Position numbers and translations under genes: made by a program | Notes under the pieces: model-generated | Databases searched by the model: none | What the model saw: only the letters and a program-made list of their open reading frames with translations | Told to the model about the DNA's origin: nothing | Source: Deltaproteobacteria bacterium | GTDB taxonomy: Bacteria > Desulfobacterota > JAFDED01 | Direction: 5' to 3' | NCBI GenBank assembly: GCA_019310535.1 | Contig: JAFDED010000037.1 | Location: 1 to 37,544 of the forward strand | Length of the DNA: 37,544 nt | In this document: positions 10,036-17,929 of the stretch, in pieces | Layout: every line of letters begins with the position of its first letter | Numbering within the stretch: the first letter of the stretch is position 1

Positions 10036-10254
10036 ATGGCAAGAATTACCGTAGAAGATTGTCTTCAAAAAGTAAATAATCGCTTTGCACTGGTTCATCT
10101 GGCCGCAAAGCGGGTCAAACAATTACTTAAAGGCGATAAACCCCTTGTGCAAGCCGACAACAGGGAAGTTGTCATCGCGCTGCGGGAGATCGCCGCAGGA
10201 AAAGTAAAGCCCGAAAGCGAGATCGATCATATTAGAAGCGCTCTTGAAAAATAG
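10036..10254 (+). CDS. rpoZ: DNA-directed RNA polymerase omega subunit
   Basis: Small RNA polymerase subunit that aids assembly of beta-prime. It has 72 residues, beginning [20 protein letters not shown] and continuing with [12 protein letters not shown] and [16 protein letters not shown], all family signatures. The longer frame to 9982 is rejected: AAGGAG lies 9 nt before the ATG at 10036, which is also where the family starts. It is read from its own strong promoter and probably heads a short run of four same-strand genes. Confidence 0.95.
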   Translation: MARITVEDCLQKVNNRFALVHLAAKRVKQLLKGDKPLVQADNREVVIALREIAAGKVKPESEIDHIRSALEK

Positions 10255-10311
10255 ATCGCTTTCTTGCCGAATTTCTTTTTTTTCCGCAAATCCCCTGAAT
10301 ATTTAGGTTTC

Positions 10312-10635
10312 ATGGTGAAAGCGGCTTGCATAATGGATTGGGAGGATCTCTGCAATCGTTGCGGTTGCTGTTGCTACGAAAAGATAGAACTGGGTGAGGA
10401 TGTAATTTTATTCGGTGAACCTTGTCCCCATCTCGATATCGATAGTCGGTTGTGCGGCATATATCCTGAGCGCACTCGCATTAATCCGAATTGCATAAAA
10501 GTGACGGAAGAAAATATCGGCCGTCTTTACTGGCTGCCCTTTCATTGCGGATACCGACGATATTATGAGAGAAAGAAGCAAAAAAAAACGGGAAATGGAA
10601 ATGAATCAGCCTCAGAAAACCTTCGAATCCTTTGA
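10312..10635 (+). CDS. YkgJ/YcgN-type Cys-cluster protein
   Basis: Small cytoplasmic protein of the YkgJ/UPF0260 type, thought to bind zinc or an iron-sulfur cluster; the biochemical role is not established. The signature CNRCGCCC is followed by PCPHLD, LCGIYPERT, and a Cys in NCIKV, then LYWLPFHCGYR. The order and spacing match the family. The C-terminus is a charged, low-complexity tail. The start is chosen as the ATG at 10312 (AGG upstream). The ATG at 10333 (MDWEDLC) is also plausible, and the TTG at 10264 is unlikely. The end overlaps the next gene by 41 nt in another frame. Confidence 0.7.
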   Translation: MVKAACIMDWEDLCNRCGCCCYEKIELGEDVILFGEPCPHLDIDSRLCGIYPERTRINPNCIKVTEENIGRLYWLPFHCGYRRYYERKKQKKTGNGNESASENLRIL

Positions 10636-10813
10636 GGCCGCCGCTCTCTATTGCCCTCAATGCCGTTCGGCCATGCCTGTGAGAAAGAAGCTGTTGCTTC
10701 TTCTTCCCAATGGCGAGCTGTATGATTTGTTGTGCTCCCGCTGCTTTTCTTCCATAGGGATCAAGAAAGAAGAGAAACCTCCGCCCCATATCATCCCCCC
10801 TGGCCAGCAATAG
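10595..10813 (+). CDS. Small zinc-ribbon-like protein
   Basis: About 72 residues with two CxxC pairs, CPQC and CSRC, roughly 28 residues apart. This is the layout of a zinc ribbon. Between them is a short basic-hydrophobic segment and the C-terminus is Pro-rich. No family is named with confidence. The start could be ATG 10595 or 10601, both inside the 3' end of the preceding Cys-cluster gene, so translation is probably coupled. Having two metal-binding small proteins in a row behind rpoZ is suggestive but not diagnostic of a role. Confidence 0.55.
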   Translation: MEMNQPQKTFESFEAAALYCPQCRSAMPVRKKLLLLLPNGELYDLLCSRCFSSIGIKKEEKPPPHIIPPGQQ

Positions 10814-10953
10814 TCCTTTGTCGGCGTGGTAACGTTCAGTAAGCTCTGGCGGGGATTTCGAGCCGAATAATTTTCATGGCGGAAATCTTGTCATTCATAC
10901 TACTATTGTGGTATGAGAAAGTTGATTTCAAGTAACAATTTTGGAGATCATTG

Positions 10954-11496
10954 ATGGCCAGCATAGAAAAAGAAATTCGCAGCCTGGAAAGAAAGATCGA
11001 CGCCGGTTCCGCTGCACCCGAGGTCTATCTTCGTCTTGCCGAACTCTATGACGCCTCGGGGAAACCTCATAGGGCCCACGCTGTGCTTAAACGACAACTG
11101 GAAAAAAATGTCAAACCAGCCCTCGCACATTTCGGCATTGGGATGCTCCATGAGAAATACGGCGACGAACAGGCGGCTCTGTATAGCTATCGGCAGGCCG
11201 CCGATATAGATTCCACTCTCCGCCCCGCCCTTGCCGCCATCCGTCGCATTAACCGCGTCCGGATTAAAAGGAAAATCATCGCCAAGATAGTCGGCTTCGG
11301 TCAATGGATAGTTGGAAATGCCGGTTTCTTGACAATCTTCGTGTTGACCCCCCTGATGATCCTCTTGGTCTCTCTCCTGGCTGTAGATACAGCTGCCGGC
11401 AACTCTTCCCCGGGTCTCACTCTGGTGATTCAGCGGATTGCGATTTTCTTGGTTTCGTTCATTGGATTTTTCGTCGTCTTGAAATACTACAAGTAA
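10954..11496 (+). CDS. TPR protein with C-terminal membrane anchor
   Basis: About 180 residues. The N-terminal 100 residues are helical with TPR-like motifs (PEVYLRLAELYDASG and ALAHFGIGMLHEKYGDEQAA). The C-terminal 80 residues hold two strongly hydrophobic segments (FLTIFVLTPLMILLVSLLA and IAIFLVSFIGFFVVL), so it is likely a tail-anchored membrane protein with the TPR domain in the cytoplasm. The ATG at 10954 is chosen because GGAG precedes it by 7 nt; the TTG at 10951 is disregarded. Function unknown. It closes the rpoZ gene run. Confidence 0.7.
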   Translation: MASIEKEIRSLERKIDAGSAAPEVYLRLAELYDASGKPHRAHAVLKRQLEKNVKPALAHFGIGMLHEKYGDEQAALYSYRQAADIDSTLRPALAAIRRINRVRIKRKIIAKIVGFGQWIVGNAGFLTIFVLTPLMILLVSLLAVDTAAGNSSPGLTLVIQRIAIFLVSFIGFFVVLKYYK

Positions 11497-11623
11497 CAGT
11501 TGCTTGCCGATGTTTTTCCCCGGCCGGCGCTGCCGACACAGCCGGATCTGTTCTGAAAATGCTTATAATGATTAATCGCAATATCTCAAACATCTGTTTT
11601 ATAGATATAAATCAACATTTCGA

Positions 11624-11652
11624 TTGACAACATAGGGTCTAAATAATAGATT
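11624..11652 (+). promoter_or_regulatory. Possible promoter of the tRNA-Pro gene
   Basis: TTGACA (11624-11629), 17 nt, TAGATT (11647-11652; 4 of 6 match to the -10 consensus), about 90 bp before the mature tRNA 5' end. This would give a 5' leader to be removed by RNase P. Confidence 0.4.
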
Positions 11653-11741
11653 GATAACAACAAAACGGCGGGAATGTTGCACAATTTTATATCTTGATCT
11701 CTTATAAAAAATCAAGGGATGTATTGGATGTACGCATCCTT

Positions 11742-11819
11742 CGGGGAGTAGCGCAGACTGGTCAGCGCGCCTGCTTCGGGAGCAGGAGGCCGGGGGTTCA
11801 AATCCCCCCTCCCCGACCA
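11742..11819 (+). tRNA. tRNA-Pro (anticodon CGG)
   Basis: A complete cloverleaf is visible. The acceptor stem pairs CGGGGAG (11742-11748) with CTCCCCG, the anticodon stem is CCTGC/GCAGG, and the loop TTCGGGA reads anticodon CGG (codon CCG, Pro). The T arm is GGGGGTTCAAATCCCCC. A discriminator A and an encoded CCA (11817-11819) follow. A terminator lies 20 bp downstream, so the gene appears to be a single-gene unit. No integrase gene lies next to it. Confidence 0.95.
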
Positions 11820-11837
11820 GTGGTATCAAGGGATTGG

Positions 11838-11878
11838 ATGGCTCCTGCAAGTTACAGATCGCGGGAGCCATTTTTTTT
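11838..11878 (+). terminator. Rho-independent terminator after tRNA-Pro
   Basis: ATGGCTCC (11838-11845) pairs with GGAGCCAT (11864-11871) and is followed by a run of eight T (11871-11878). It lies just beyond the tRNA 3' end and 30 bp before the end of the convergent carA gene. Confidence 0.85.
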
Positions 11879-11907
11879 AGGAATTACCTGGTTCCTCATG
11901 CTGGTTA

Positions 11908-13056
11908 TTACCCTCGTTGCTCCTTCATCATGCGGATGAAACGCGAAAATAAGTAATGGGCATCATGGGGCCCCGGCGAGGCTTCGGGATGATACTGGAC
12001 TGAGAAAATGGGCAATTCCGCGTGGTGCATCCCCTCCAGAGTCTGATCGTTGAGGTTGATATGAGTGATTTCCAGTCCTTTTCCCCGAAGGGAGTCGATG
12101 TCCACGCAAAAGCCGTGATTCTGGCACGTGATGTCCACCTTTCCCGTAGCCAGGTCCAGGACAGGATGGTTTGAACCGCGGTGCCCGAACTTGAGCTTGA
12201 ACGTGCGGCCGCCAAAGGCGAGTCCCAGGAGCTGATGGCCCAGGCAGATGCCAAAAATGGGAAGCCTGCCCAGTAAAGCACGAAGGGTTTCTATGGCATA
12301 GGAGACTCCTTCCGGGTCGCCGGGTCCGTTGGAGAGAAAAAGCCCTTCCGGCTTCATTTCAAGAATTTGCCCGGGGGTCGAGCTGGCAGAAAGCACGTGA
12401 ACCTCGCAGCCTGCATTGACCAGCTTGCGCAGGATATTATATTTGATTCCATAATCCATCGCCACCACCCGATAGGGTCTCTCCGGTCGTTCCCCGCAGG
12501 GAGGAAGAAAGGGGTTGGCCGCGTCCCACGGGCCGGGTTGGTCCCAGGCAAAAGGCGAATTACTGCTCACTTCCTTTACCAGGTCGCGCCCGATCAGGCC
12601 GGGAGATCTGCGGGCTTTTTCCACCAGGCTCCTCTCATCCATGTCGGTGGTAGAGATAACCCCTTTCATGACGCCCCTGCTGCGCAGGTGGAGGGTGAGG
12701 GCCCGGGTGTCCACGCCCTGGAGTCCGATAATGCCGAACTCCTGGAGATACTCCTCCAGTGCTTTTTCCTGGCGCCACGAGCTGGGAACAGGGCTGAGTT
12801 CCTTGACCACAAACCCCTCCACGTGGGGGCGAAAGGATTCCACGTCTTCGCTGTTGATCCCATAGTTGCCGATAAGAGGATATGTCATGACCACGATCTG
12901 GCCCTTATAAGAAGGATCGGTGAGCACTTCCTGGTAGCCCATCATGGAGGTGTTGAAGACCACCTCTCCATCTTTTTCGCCCCGGGCGCCCATGGCGCTC
13001 CCGCGAAACACCCGCCCGTCTTCCAGAGCCAGGATGGCTTTTTCATATGATTTCAT
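11908..13056 (-). CDS. carA: Carbamoyl-phosphate synthase small (glutaminase) subunit
   Basis: Supplies ammonia from glutamine to CarB for carbamoyl phosphate in pyrimidine and arginine synthesis. The 382-residue length is normal. The N-terminal CarA domain has [17 protein letters not shown]. The class I amidotransferase domain has the nucleophile Cys271 in [10 protein letters not shown] and the His/Glu pair in QYHPEA. The ATG at 13056 has AGGAAG 7 nt upstream and lies 14 bp inside the end of a preceding short ORF. No carB is downstream; the next feature is the convergent tRNA terminator, so the large subunit must be encoded elsewhere. Confidence 0.97.
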   Translation of the reverse strand: MKSYEKAILALEDGRVFRGSAMGARGEKDGEVVFNTSMMGYQEVLTDPSYKGQIVVMTYPLIGNYGINSEDVESFRPHVEGFVVKELSPVPSSWRQEKALEEYLQEFGIIGLQGVDTRALTLHLRSRGVMKGVISTTDMDERSLVEKARRSPGLIGRDLVKEVSSNSPFAWDQPGPWDAANPFLPPCGERPERPYRVVAMDYGIKYNILRKLVNAGCEVHVLSASSTPGQILEMKPEGLFLSNGPGDPEGVSYAIETLRALLGRLPIFGICLGHQLLGLAFGGRTFKLKFGHRGSNHPVLDLATGKVDITCQNHGFCVDIDSLRGKGLEITHINLNDQTLEGMHHAELPIFSVQYHPEASPGPHDAHYLFSRFIRMMKEQRG

Positions 13057-13249
13057 GTGACAACTTCCTTATATGATATTCCTGCAGTCGAATTAGCTCC
13101 TCAAGAACCTGGGCGGCGGGCTTCCCGGGGTAGCCGGTGGCCGGGTTCACGCCCGCTTCCACAACACCGCGGGCCGCCGCCTGCTCCCCCGAAAAAGGAA
13201 ACTTTCTGCCGGAACCAATGGAGATGATGTTATCCACGTGTGTTTTCAC
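13043..13249 (-). pseudogene. N-terminal fragment of an IorA-like 2-oxoacid:ferredoxin oxidoreductase, overlapping carA
   Basis: A 68-codon frame starting at GTG 13249. It carries SGEQAAARGVVEAGVNPATG, then YPGKPAAQVLEEL, closely resembling the first 50 residues of the thiamine-diphosphate-dependent alpha subunit of indolepyruvate ferredoxin oxidoreductase (about 600 residues or more when intact). Similarity stops after VLEELIRLQEYHI and the frame ends inside carA, overlapping it by 14 bp. No ribosome binding site precedes the GTG. I read it as the stump left by a deletion that brought carA close. It may still be translated, since the carA ribosome binding site lies within it. Confidence 0.55.
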
Positions 13250-13282
13250 GGGTCATGGCCCGATATTTCATGATTGACCTTT

Positions 13283-13846
13283 TCAGCGCAGCGCGGGGGC
13301 CATGTGCTTGAACTCTTCCGTATCCGCGCGCTGCAAAAGCTGAAAAACCAATACTTCTGTTGATGTTACCGCTGCTCCGGATTCACTCATGATCCGCAGA
13401 CCCGTCTCCCAGTTCAGCTTCCATCGACTGGCCACGGCGTCGCACGGCACGAACACCCGGTATTGGAGCTTGAGCAAATCAAGAGCGGTCTGAAGGATAC
13501 ACACGTGGGTTTCTATCCCGGTCAGGATGACGCTTCCGGCCTTCAATTCATCCAGACGCTTCTCGAACCCGGGTGCATCGCAGCAACTGAAAGTGGTTTT
13601 TTCTATAGGGGTGAGGTCTCCCAGAACTTCTTTCAGGGGGAGGATGGTTTGTTTCAAGCCCTTGGGATATTGTTCGGTCAGAAGGATGGGGATATCCAGC
13701 TTCCGCGCCAGTTTGATCAATATTGTAACATTGCGGAGCAATTTTCCGCTCACTTCTTTCTTGAGCACTCCAAACAGGGATTCCTGAATGTCAACCACAG
13801 CGAGTACTGTCCCGGGACGAACTATTCGGTGTTTCTGGTTATGCAT
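13283..13846 (-). CDS. Isochorismatase-family cysteine hydrolase
   Basis: Cysteine hydrolase of the isochorismatase/nicotinamidase-like superfamily, 187 residues, cytoplasmic; the substrate is unknown. The expected triad is present: Asp19 (AVVDIQES), Lys83 (IEKTTF) and Cys116 (IETHVC). A short hydrolase with the sequence LLTEQYPKGL is typical of the YcaC/YecD-like branch rather than true isochorismatase. The start at 13846 has GAGG 9 nt upstream; the in-frame ATG at 13852 is less well spaced. The start overlaps the nth stop (ATGCATAA), so translation is probably coupled to nth. Confidence 0.85.
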   Translation of the reverse strand: MHNQKHRIVRPGTVLAVVDIQESLFGVLKKEVSGKLLRNVTILIKLARKLDIPILLTEQYPKGLKQTILPLKEVLGDLTPIEKTTFSCCDAPGFEKRLDELKAGSVILTGIETHVCILQTALDLLKLQYRVFVPCDAVASRWKLNWETGLRIMSESGAAVTSTEVLVFQLLQRADTEEFKHMAPALR

Positions 13847-14504
13847 TTTCATGGACCTCTTTGTATTCTTCGCATACAGGAGTGAGAGGGCAGGCATCAT
13901 GCTGCGGGCTGCGCGGATGGCATAACTCCCGCCCCAGGCGAATTAGATGAACATGAAGGGAGTACATTTTTTCGTGGGGCACGTGTTGATTGAGAATTTG
14001 GTGCGCTTTTTCTGAGCTGATCTTGCGCGGAATCAGCCCCAGCCTCCGGACGACTCGCATAATGTGGGTATCAACAGGGAATACGGGCAAGCCGAGCCCG
14101 AACAATAGGACGCAGTAAGCTGTCTTCAAACCCACTCCATTAAAATGAAGAAGATAGTTTGTCGCCTCTTCAGTTGAAAGCCGGGAGAGGGAATCCAGAT
14201 TCAAAACACCGTTTTGCTTCTGAATGGTCTGAAGGATTTGGATAATCCGACTGCTTTTTATGTTGGCGAGCCCGCCCACACGAATGGCTGCGGCCAACTC
14301 TTCAGGCCGGGCCAAAAGCACATCTTCCCAAGAAGGAAATCGATTGCACAATGAGGCATATGCACGGTCGCGATTGGTATCATTTGTGTTTTGGGAGAGG
14401 ATTGTACGAACCAGTTGGCCGATTATGTCTCCGTCCGGTCTGTTTCGGACCTCTCCGTAATGGGATTCCAGCCGCGATATAACCCACACAAGTTTATCCA
14501 TCAT
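13839..14504 (-). CDS. nth: Endonuclease III-type DNA glycosylase
   Basis: HhH-GPD base excision repair enzyme. The helix-hairpin-helix FNGVGLKTAY holds the catalytic Lys127, and VDTHIMRV holds Asp145. The iron-sulfur loop near the C-terminus follows the C-x6-C-x2-C-x5-C spacing, but the second position is His: Cys195, His202, Cys205, Cys211. The length is about 221 residues. The start is uncertain: ATG 14504 and 14501 lack a good ribosome binding site, and the TTG at 14522 is possible. It is the first gene of a cluster with the overlapping hydrolase gene and, further on, carA. The promoter is probably at 14537-14565. Confidence 0.88.
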   Translation of the reverse strand: MMDKLVWVISRLESHYGEVRNRPDGDIIGQLVRTILSQNTNDTNRDRAYASLCNRFPSWEDVLLARPEELAAAIRVGGLANIKSSRIIQILQTIQKQNGVLNLDSLSRLSTEEATNYLLHFNGVGLKTAYCVLLFGLGLPVFPVDTHIMRVVRRLGLIPRKISSEKAHQILNQHVPHEKMYSLHVHLIRLGRELCHPRSPQHDACPLTPVCEEYKEVHENA

Positions 14505-14536
14505 CCGAGGTAATAACAGCAACTCCCTTTATTTAA

Positions 14537-14565
14537 ACACTAGCCCATCTTGCAGAAATTGTCAA
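14537..14565 (-). promoter_or_regulatory. Possible promoter for nth
   Basis: On the minus strand, TTGACA (14560-14565), a 17-nt spacer and TAGTGT (14537-14542; 3 of 6). The -35 and spacing are good, the -10 is weak. It lies about 35-60 nt before the nth start. Confidence 0.45.
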
Positions 14566-14798
14566 TTGAAACTCCGCGCCGACTTGAGGCCTGGTTGGCG
14601 GTGGTCCGGGGCGATAGAAGCAAGTGTTGAGTGTTCCGGGTCATAATCTTTGATGAAAAGCCAGCGTATGCTGAAAACGATGGGGCTGGGATCGGCATTT
14701 GCGGTAAAATATTAAGGGTTGTTTATTGTAGTTTTTTATTTCAAAGGTGAATGTCATGTGGTATAATCTTTTTAAAAAGTTCCACTCTGGAGGATTAC

Positions 14799-15035
14799 AT
14801 GGAACGTTGCGGGGCGGACACATCCCCTTTTGCCCGGGATGATTTCAATTTTATGGAAAGAGAGTGCTTTGGGTTCGGTCTGGGAAAGATCGTCCTGGAC
14901 AATGCTTTTAGTGGTGAGCCTTCATACTTGGCTGAGCTTTTGCTTTTGGCTCACCTGAGAGCTGAGTGCAAAAGTTGCGACCAGTTTGAAAATTGCGTAG
15001 ATTTCATTTTCGAAGGAATAGGGGATGGATTCTGA
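14799..15035 (+). CDS. Small Cys-containing protein, unknown function
   Basis: 78 residues starting at ATG 14799, with GGAGG 5 nt upstream. TATAAT at 14762-14767 could be a -10 element. Composition is acidic, with a C-terminal CKSCDQFENC (C-x2-C-x6-C) and two other Cys earlier (MERC and RECFGF), a layout that could hold a metal ion. I do not recognise the family. The frame extends upstream to 14751, but the ribosome binding site favours the shorter form. The gene stands alone, divergent from nth. Confidence 0.5.
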   Translation: MERCGADTSPFARDDFNFMERECFGFGLGKIVLDNAFSGEPSYLAELLLLAHLRAECKSCDQFENCVDFIFEGIGDGF

Positions 15036-15146
15036 ACCTTCCGGTGCCTTTTTCAAGGGGAGAACAGAAGGGGTCATCTGATTAACACACTTGCACTGCT
15101 TTGGAATATCTATTCATCGATCGCTCCGCCGCCGACCAACCAATTC

Positions 15147-17243
15147 CTAAGGTTTCAGAATCGTCTTCAAGTCATGAGCATGCCCTGGGCGGATATAGGC
15201 TGAAGCCAGTTTTGGGTCTAACTCCCGCGCCCGAACAAAGTCAGAAAGAGCCTTCTGTCTTTTTCCGGATTTCGCATACGCTTCCCCTCTATTGAGATAG
15301 GCGGCTGCGTCATCAGGATTCAGACGGATAGCCTCATCGTAATCTGCGATGGCATCTTGATAATTTCCAATCCGGGCATGGACACCTCCACGATTAAAGA
15401 AGGCCATCTGATTTTTCGGATCAAGCTGAATCGCTCGCGTATAATCCTCAATGGCCTGAAGATGGAGCCCCTGTTCCTCCAGCGAAGTCCCCCGCATAAG
15501 ATAAATGGTGGAATTCCCTGGTTTGAGCTCCAAGGCGCGGGTAAAATCCGCTATAGCCTTGGAGTGCGCTCCCTGGCGGGCGCAAGCTATCCCGCGATTC
15601 ACGTATGCTTCCGTGAAGGAAGTATTTAGCTCGATAGCGCGGTCAAAGTCGACGATGGCCGTCTCATCAAGTCCCATCCGCAGGCGAATAATCCCCCTGT
15701 TATTATAGGCCAGTGAATCTCCCGGGCTCAGATGTATGACCGTGCTGAAATCTTCTATGGCCGGTTCGTGCAATCCCATGGCCTCCTGAGAAACACCCCG
15801 AAGGAAATATATATGCGGGTCTCCAGGCTTAAGGGAAATAGCGCGGGTGAAGTCTTCGACTGCTTTTCGGTGCTGCCCTTTGCGGCTTAAGATGGCGCCG
15901 CGGATCAGATATGGCCGAGCTTTATGGGCATCCAGAGCCATAACTCTCTGGAGATCTTCTGCAGCGGCATCGAACGTTCCCTTTTCATACAAAATCTCCG
16001 CCCTGGCCAGCAGCAATTCCGTATCGTCTGGATGCAGGGAGAGGGCATGTTCGATATCCACCAATGCCTCGCTGGTTTTGCCCAGCCGTCGGAGGACTGA
16101 AACCCGGAGCTTGATTTGGGCGAAATTATCCGGCCGCATGGCCATGGCACGATTGAGGTCGTCCAGTGCATCATCCAGTTTGCCCGTTTCCATAAGAAGC
16201 CCGGCCCGTTTAGCATAAACCTGTGGCTGTTTTGCATCCAGCAGAGTCGCCCGCGTCAAGTCCATGATCGCTTTTTCATAATAATCACGGGCACGCACAC
16301 TCGGTTGTGAAGCGATTTCAGTGCTGTCTGACATTTGATCCGCAAGGCGTCCCATTTCCTCGAAGACCAAAGCGCGATGATAAAATGCCCTGACGTGGAG
16401 GGAGTCGATCTGGATGGCGCGGTTGAGATCCCTCAGAGCCTGCTCCCATTTCTTATTACGTATAAACGCTGTTGCGCGGTGATAATAAACTTCCGCCTGG
16501 TCATAATCGAGCCGCAAGCTTTCGGTGAAGTCCTCGATGGCCGTTTCAAGCTTGCCGAGGGCGGAGCGGGCCAAACCGCGATTATAAAAGAACAACCCAT
16601 TCCCCGGCTTCTGGTCGATGGCACGGTTAAAATCCTGGATGGCCAGGCGATACTGGCTTTTCCGCATTCGCACTAAGCCTCTGTTGAAATAAGCGGCCAC
16701 ACGCGTGGAAAGCCCGGGATCACCCATAGGCGCACTCTCTTCTCGGTCGTTTGATTGGTGTATTTGATGCCCGGAAGAGAGTTCAATGGCCTTTGTCAGG
16801 TCTGATAAAGCGGAATCGAGAATATCCATTTGCATTTTTGCCACACCACGGTTTAGATAAGCCATGGGAAAGCCGGGGTCCAGTTCAATAGCCATGGTAA
16901 AATCCGCCATGGCCTCCGCGTACAATCCCTTTGCATTATAAATGAGACCCCGATTAAGGTATGCCTCTACCTGTCCGGGATTCAATTGGATGGCCTTGAA
17001 AAAATCGGCCAATGCCAGGTCAATCCTTCCGCTTTTCCAGTAAGCGATGCCGCGATTCACATAGGCCGCGGCATTATTGGAATCCCTCCGAATGGCACGG
17101 GTGAAAGAAACAATGGCTTTTTCATAATTCTGTTCTTTTAAAAAGGAGCTCCCCCGGTGGGAGAGGGATTTATCTCCTCCCCATATCAGCGATATCGGGA
17201 GCAGCAGGATGCTTATAGTGATCAATACAATGCGCCGTATCAT
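15147..17243 (-). CDS. Exported protein with about 18 TPR repeats
   Basis: 698 residues. An N-terminal signal or anchor sequence (MIRRIVLITISILLLPISLI) is followed by about 18 tetratricopeptide repeats covering nearly the whole protein. Many contain the motif AYxNRG and an AIxDFxxAIxLxP second helix. It should form a long superhelical scaffold outside the cytoplasm, attached to or beyond the inner membrane; the binding partner is unknown. The start at 17243 is chosen because AGGG lies about 9 nt upstream and the signal sequence begins there; an in-frame ATG at 17354 would put 37 residues before it. A 20-residue Ser-rich insertion interrupts the repeats between the fourth and fifth, and another lies after the eighth. 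Confidence 0.8.
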   Translation of the reverse strand: MIRRIVLITISILLLPISLIWGGDKSLSHRGSSFLKEQNYEKAIVSFTRAIRRDSNNAAAYVNRGIAYWKSGRIDLALADFFKAIQLNPGQVEAYLNRGLIYNAKGLYAEAMADFTMAIELDPGFPMAYLNRGVAKMQMDILDSALSDLTKAIELSSGHQIHQSNDREESAPMGDPGLSTRVAAYFNRGLVRMRKSQYRLAIQDFNRAIDQKPGNGLFFYNRGLARSALGKLETAIEDFTESLRLDYDQAEVYYHRATAFIRNKKWEQALRDLNRAIQIDSLHVRAFYHRALVFEEMGRLADQMSDSTEIASQPSVRARDYYEKAIMDLTRATLLDAKQPQVYAKRAGLLMETGKLDDALDDLNRAMAMRPDNFAQIKLRVSVLRRLGKTSEALVDIEHALSLHPDDTELLLARAEILYEKGTFDAAAEDLQRVMALDAHKARPYLIRGAILSRKGQHRKAVEDFTRAISLKPGDPHIYFLRGVSQEAMGLHEPAIEDFSTVIHLSPGDSLAYNNRGIIRLRMGLDETAIVDFDRAIELNTSFTEAYVNRGIACARQGAHSKAIADFTRALELKPGNSTIYLMRGTSLEEQGLHLQAIEDYTRAIQLDPKNQMAFFNRGGVHARIGNYQDAIADYDEAIRLNPDDAAAYLNRGEAYAKSGKRQKALSDFVRARELDPKLASAYIRPGHAHDLKTILKP

Positions 17244-17452
17244 TGAAAATATCCCTCCCCCTGTGCTCAGGCCTATGATTTTTTGTGGAGCGCCGGCCTG
17301 ATGAGCGAACCCGTAAAAATAAATGGCCATACTCAGCCGCATGGCCGGAAACAATCAAAACAACCATGAATTCCATGGCCTTTAATGCGACGTTCCGGCT
17401 ATCGGGAGTCACCCGGCTTGAATTTTCTCCGGGCCGGGATAATCTCCGCTCC

Positions 17453-17644
17453 CTATTTTGGCTTTTCAGTCAGTAATAGCCCTCTCCACGTGAAGTTCTC
17501 CCTCGGTAATTCGTGAAATGCGATGTGGACTGCCTCCTCGCTGATTCCGAGGATATCCACCATGTCGTCGGTGAGCCGCCTGGCAAGCTTTGCCTTTTGC
17601 TCCTTGCTTCTTCCCTCAGCCATCACAATATGAACTAGCGGCAT
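17453..17644 (-). CDS. 4-oxalocrotonate tautomerase family protein
   Basis: 63 residues starting MPLVHIVMAEGRS. The Pro right after the initiator Met is the catalytic base of this family once Met is removed. SKEQKAKLARRLTDDM is the expected first helix. It matches small 4-OT-like tautomerases in length. AGGAG lies 5-6 nt before ATG 17644; the longer frame to 17710 would bury the essential Pro. The actual substrate is unknown. No aromatic meta-cleavage genes are near, so a general 2-oxoacid or enol tautomerase role is more likely. Confidence 0.85.
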   Translation of the reverse strand: MPLVHIVMAEGRSKEQKAKLARRLTDDMVDILGISEEAVHIAFHELPRENFTWRGLLLTEKPK

Positions 17645-17743
17645 GGTTTCTCCTTTCTTCCTGTTTGATTTGCCCAACACCCGGCCATCCGGAGTATTGA
17701 GGGGGTACAATGATTTAGGGGTTTTTTTTTAAAATGCCATTCC

Positions 17744-17782
17744 ATCGATCCGCACTATATCAAATTCTGAATCGATTCGCAC
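17744..17782 (+). repeat. Near-identical 12-bp direct repeat in a divergent promoter region
   Basis: ATCGATCCGCAC (17744-17755) and ATCGATTCGCAC (17771-17782) match at 11 of 12 positions, 27 bp start to start. They lie between the tautomerase (-) and MFS (+) genes, about 100 bp before the MFS promoter. They might be an operator pair; no regulator is seen. Confidence 0.4.
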
Positions 17783-17874
17783 GGATTTTTTCATTCGGTG
17801 AAAGTTCTGGGCCCTCATGTTCCTTGAAAAAGTCGAAGTTTGGCATCCCGGCGCTCTAAATTTGCATATTTTCA

Positions 17875-17904
17875 TTGACATGGTGTAATCATTGTCCGTA
17901 AGAT
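17875..17904 (+). promoter_or_regulatory. Sigma-70-type promoter for the MFS carrier
   Basis: TTGACA (17875-17880), an 18-nt spacer and TAAGAT (17899-17904; 4 of 6). It ends 25 bp before the MFS start codon. Confidence 0.6.
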
Positions 17905-17929
17905 CATGCCGCAAGGAGGAACTGCTTCC

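Noticed and set aside
11599..11871. Minus-strand ORF covering tRNA-Pro
   Set aside because: Its sequence (GEGGFEPPAS) is the well-known false product of reading a tRNA gene backwards.
11742..11878. tRNA-Pro as an integration (att) site
   Set aside because: No integrase and no repeat of the tRNA 3' end were seen nearby; the following genes are housekeeping.
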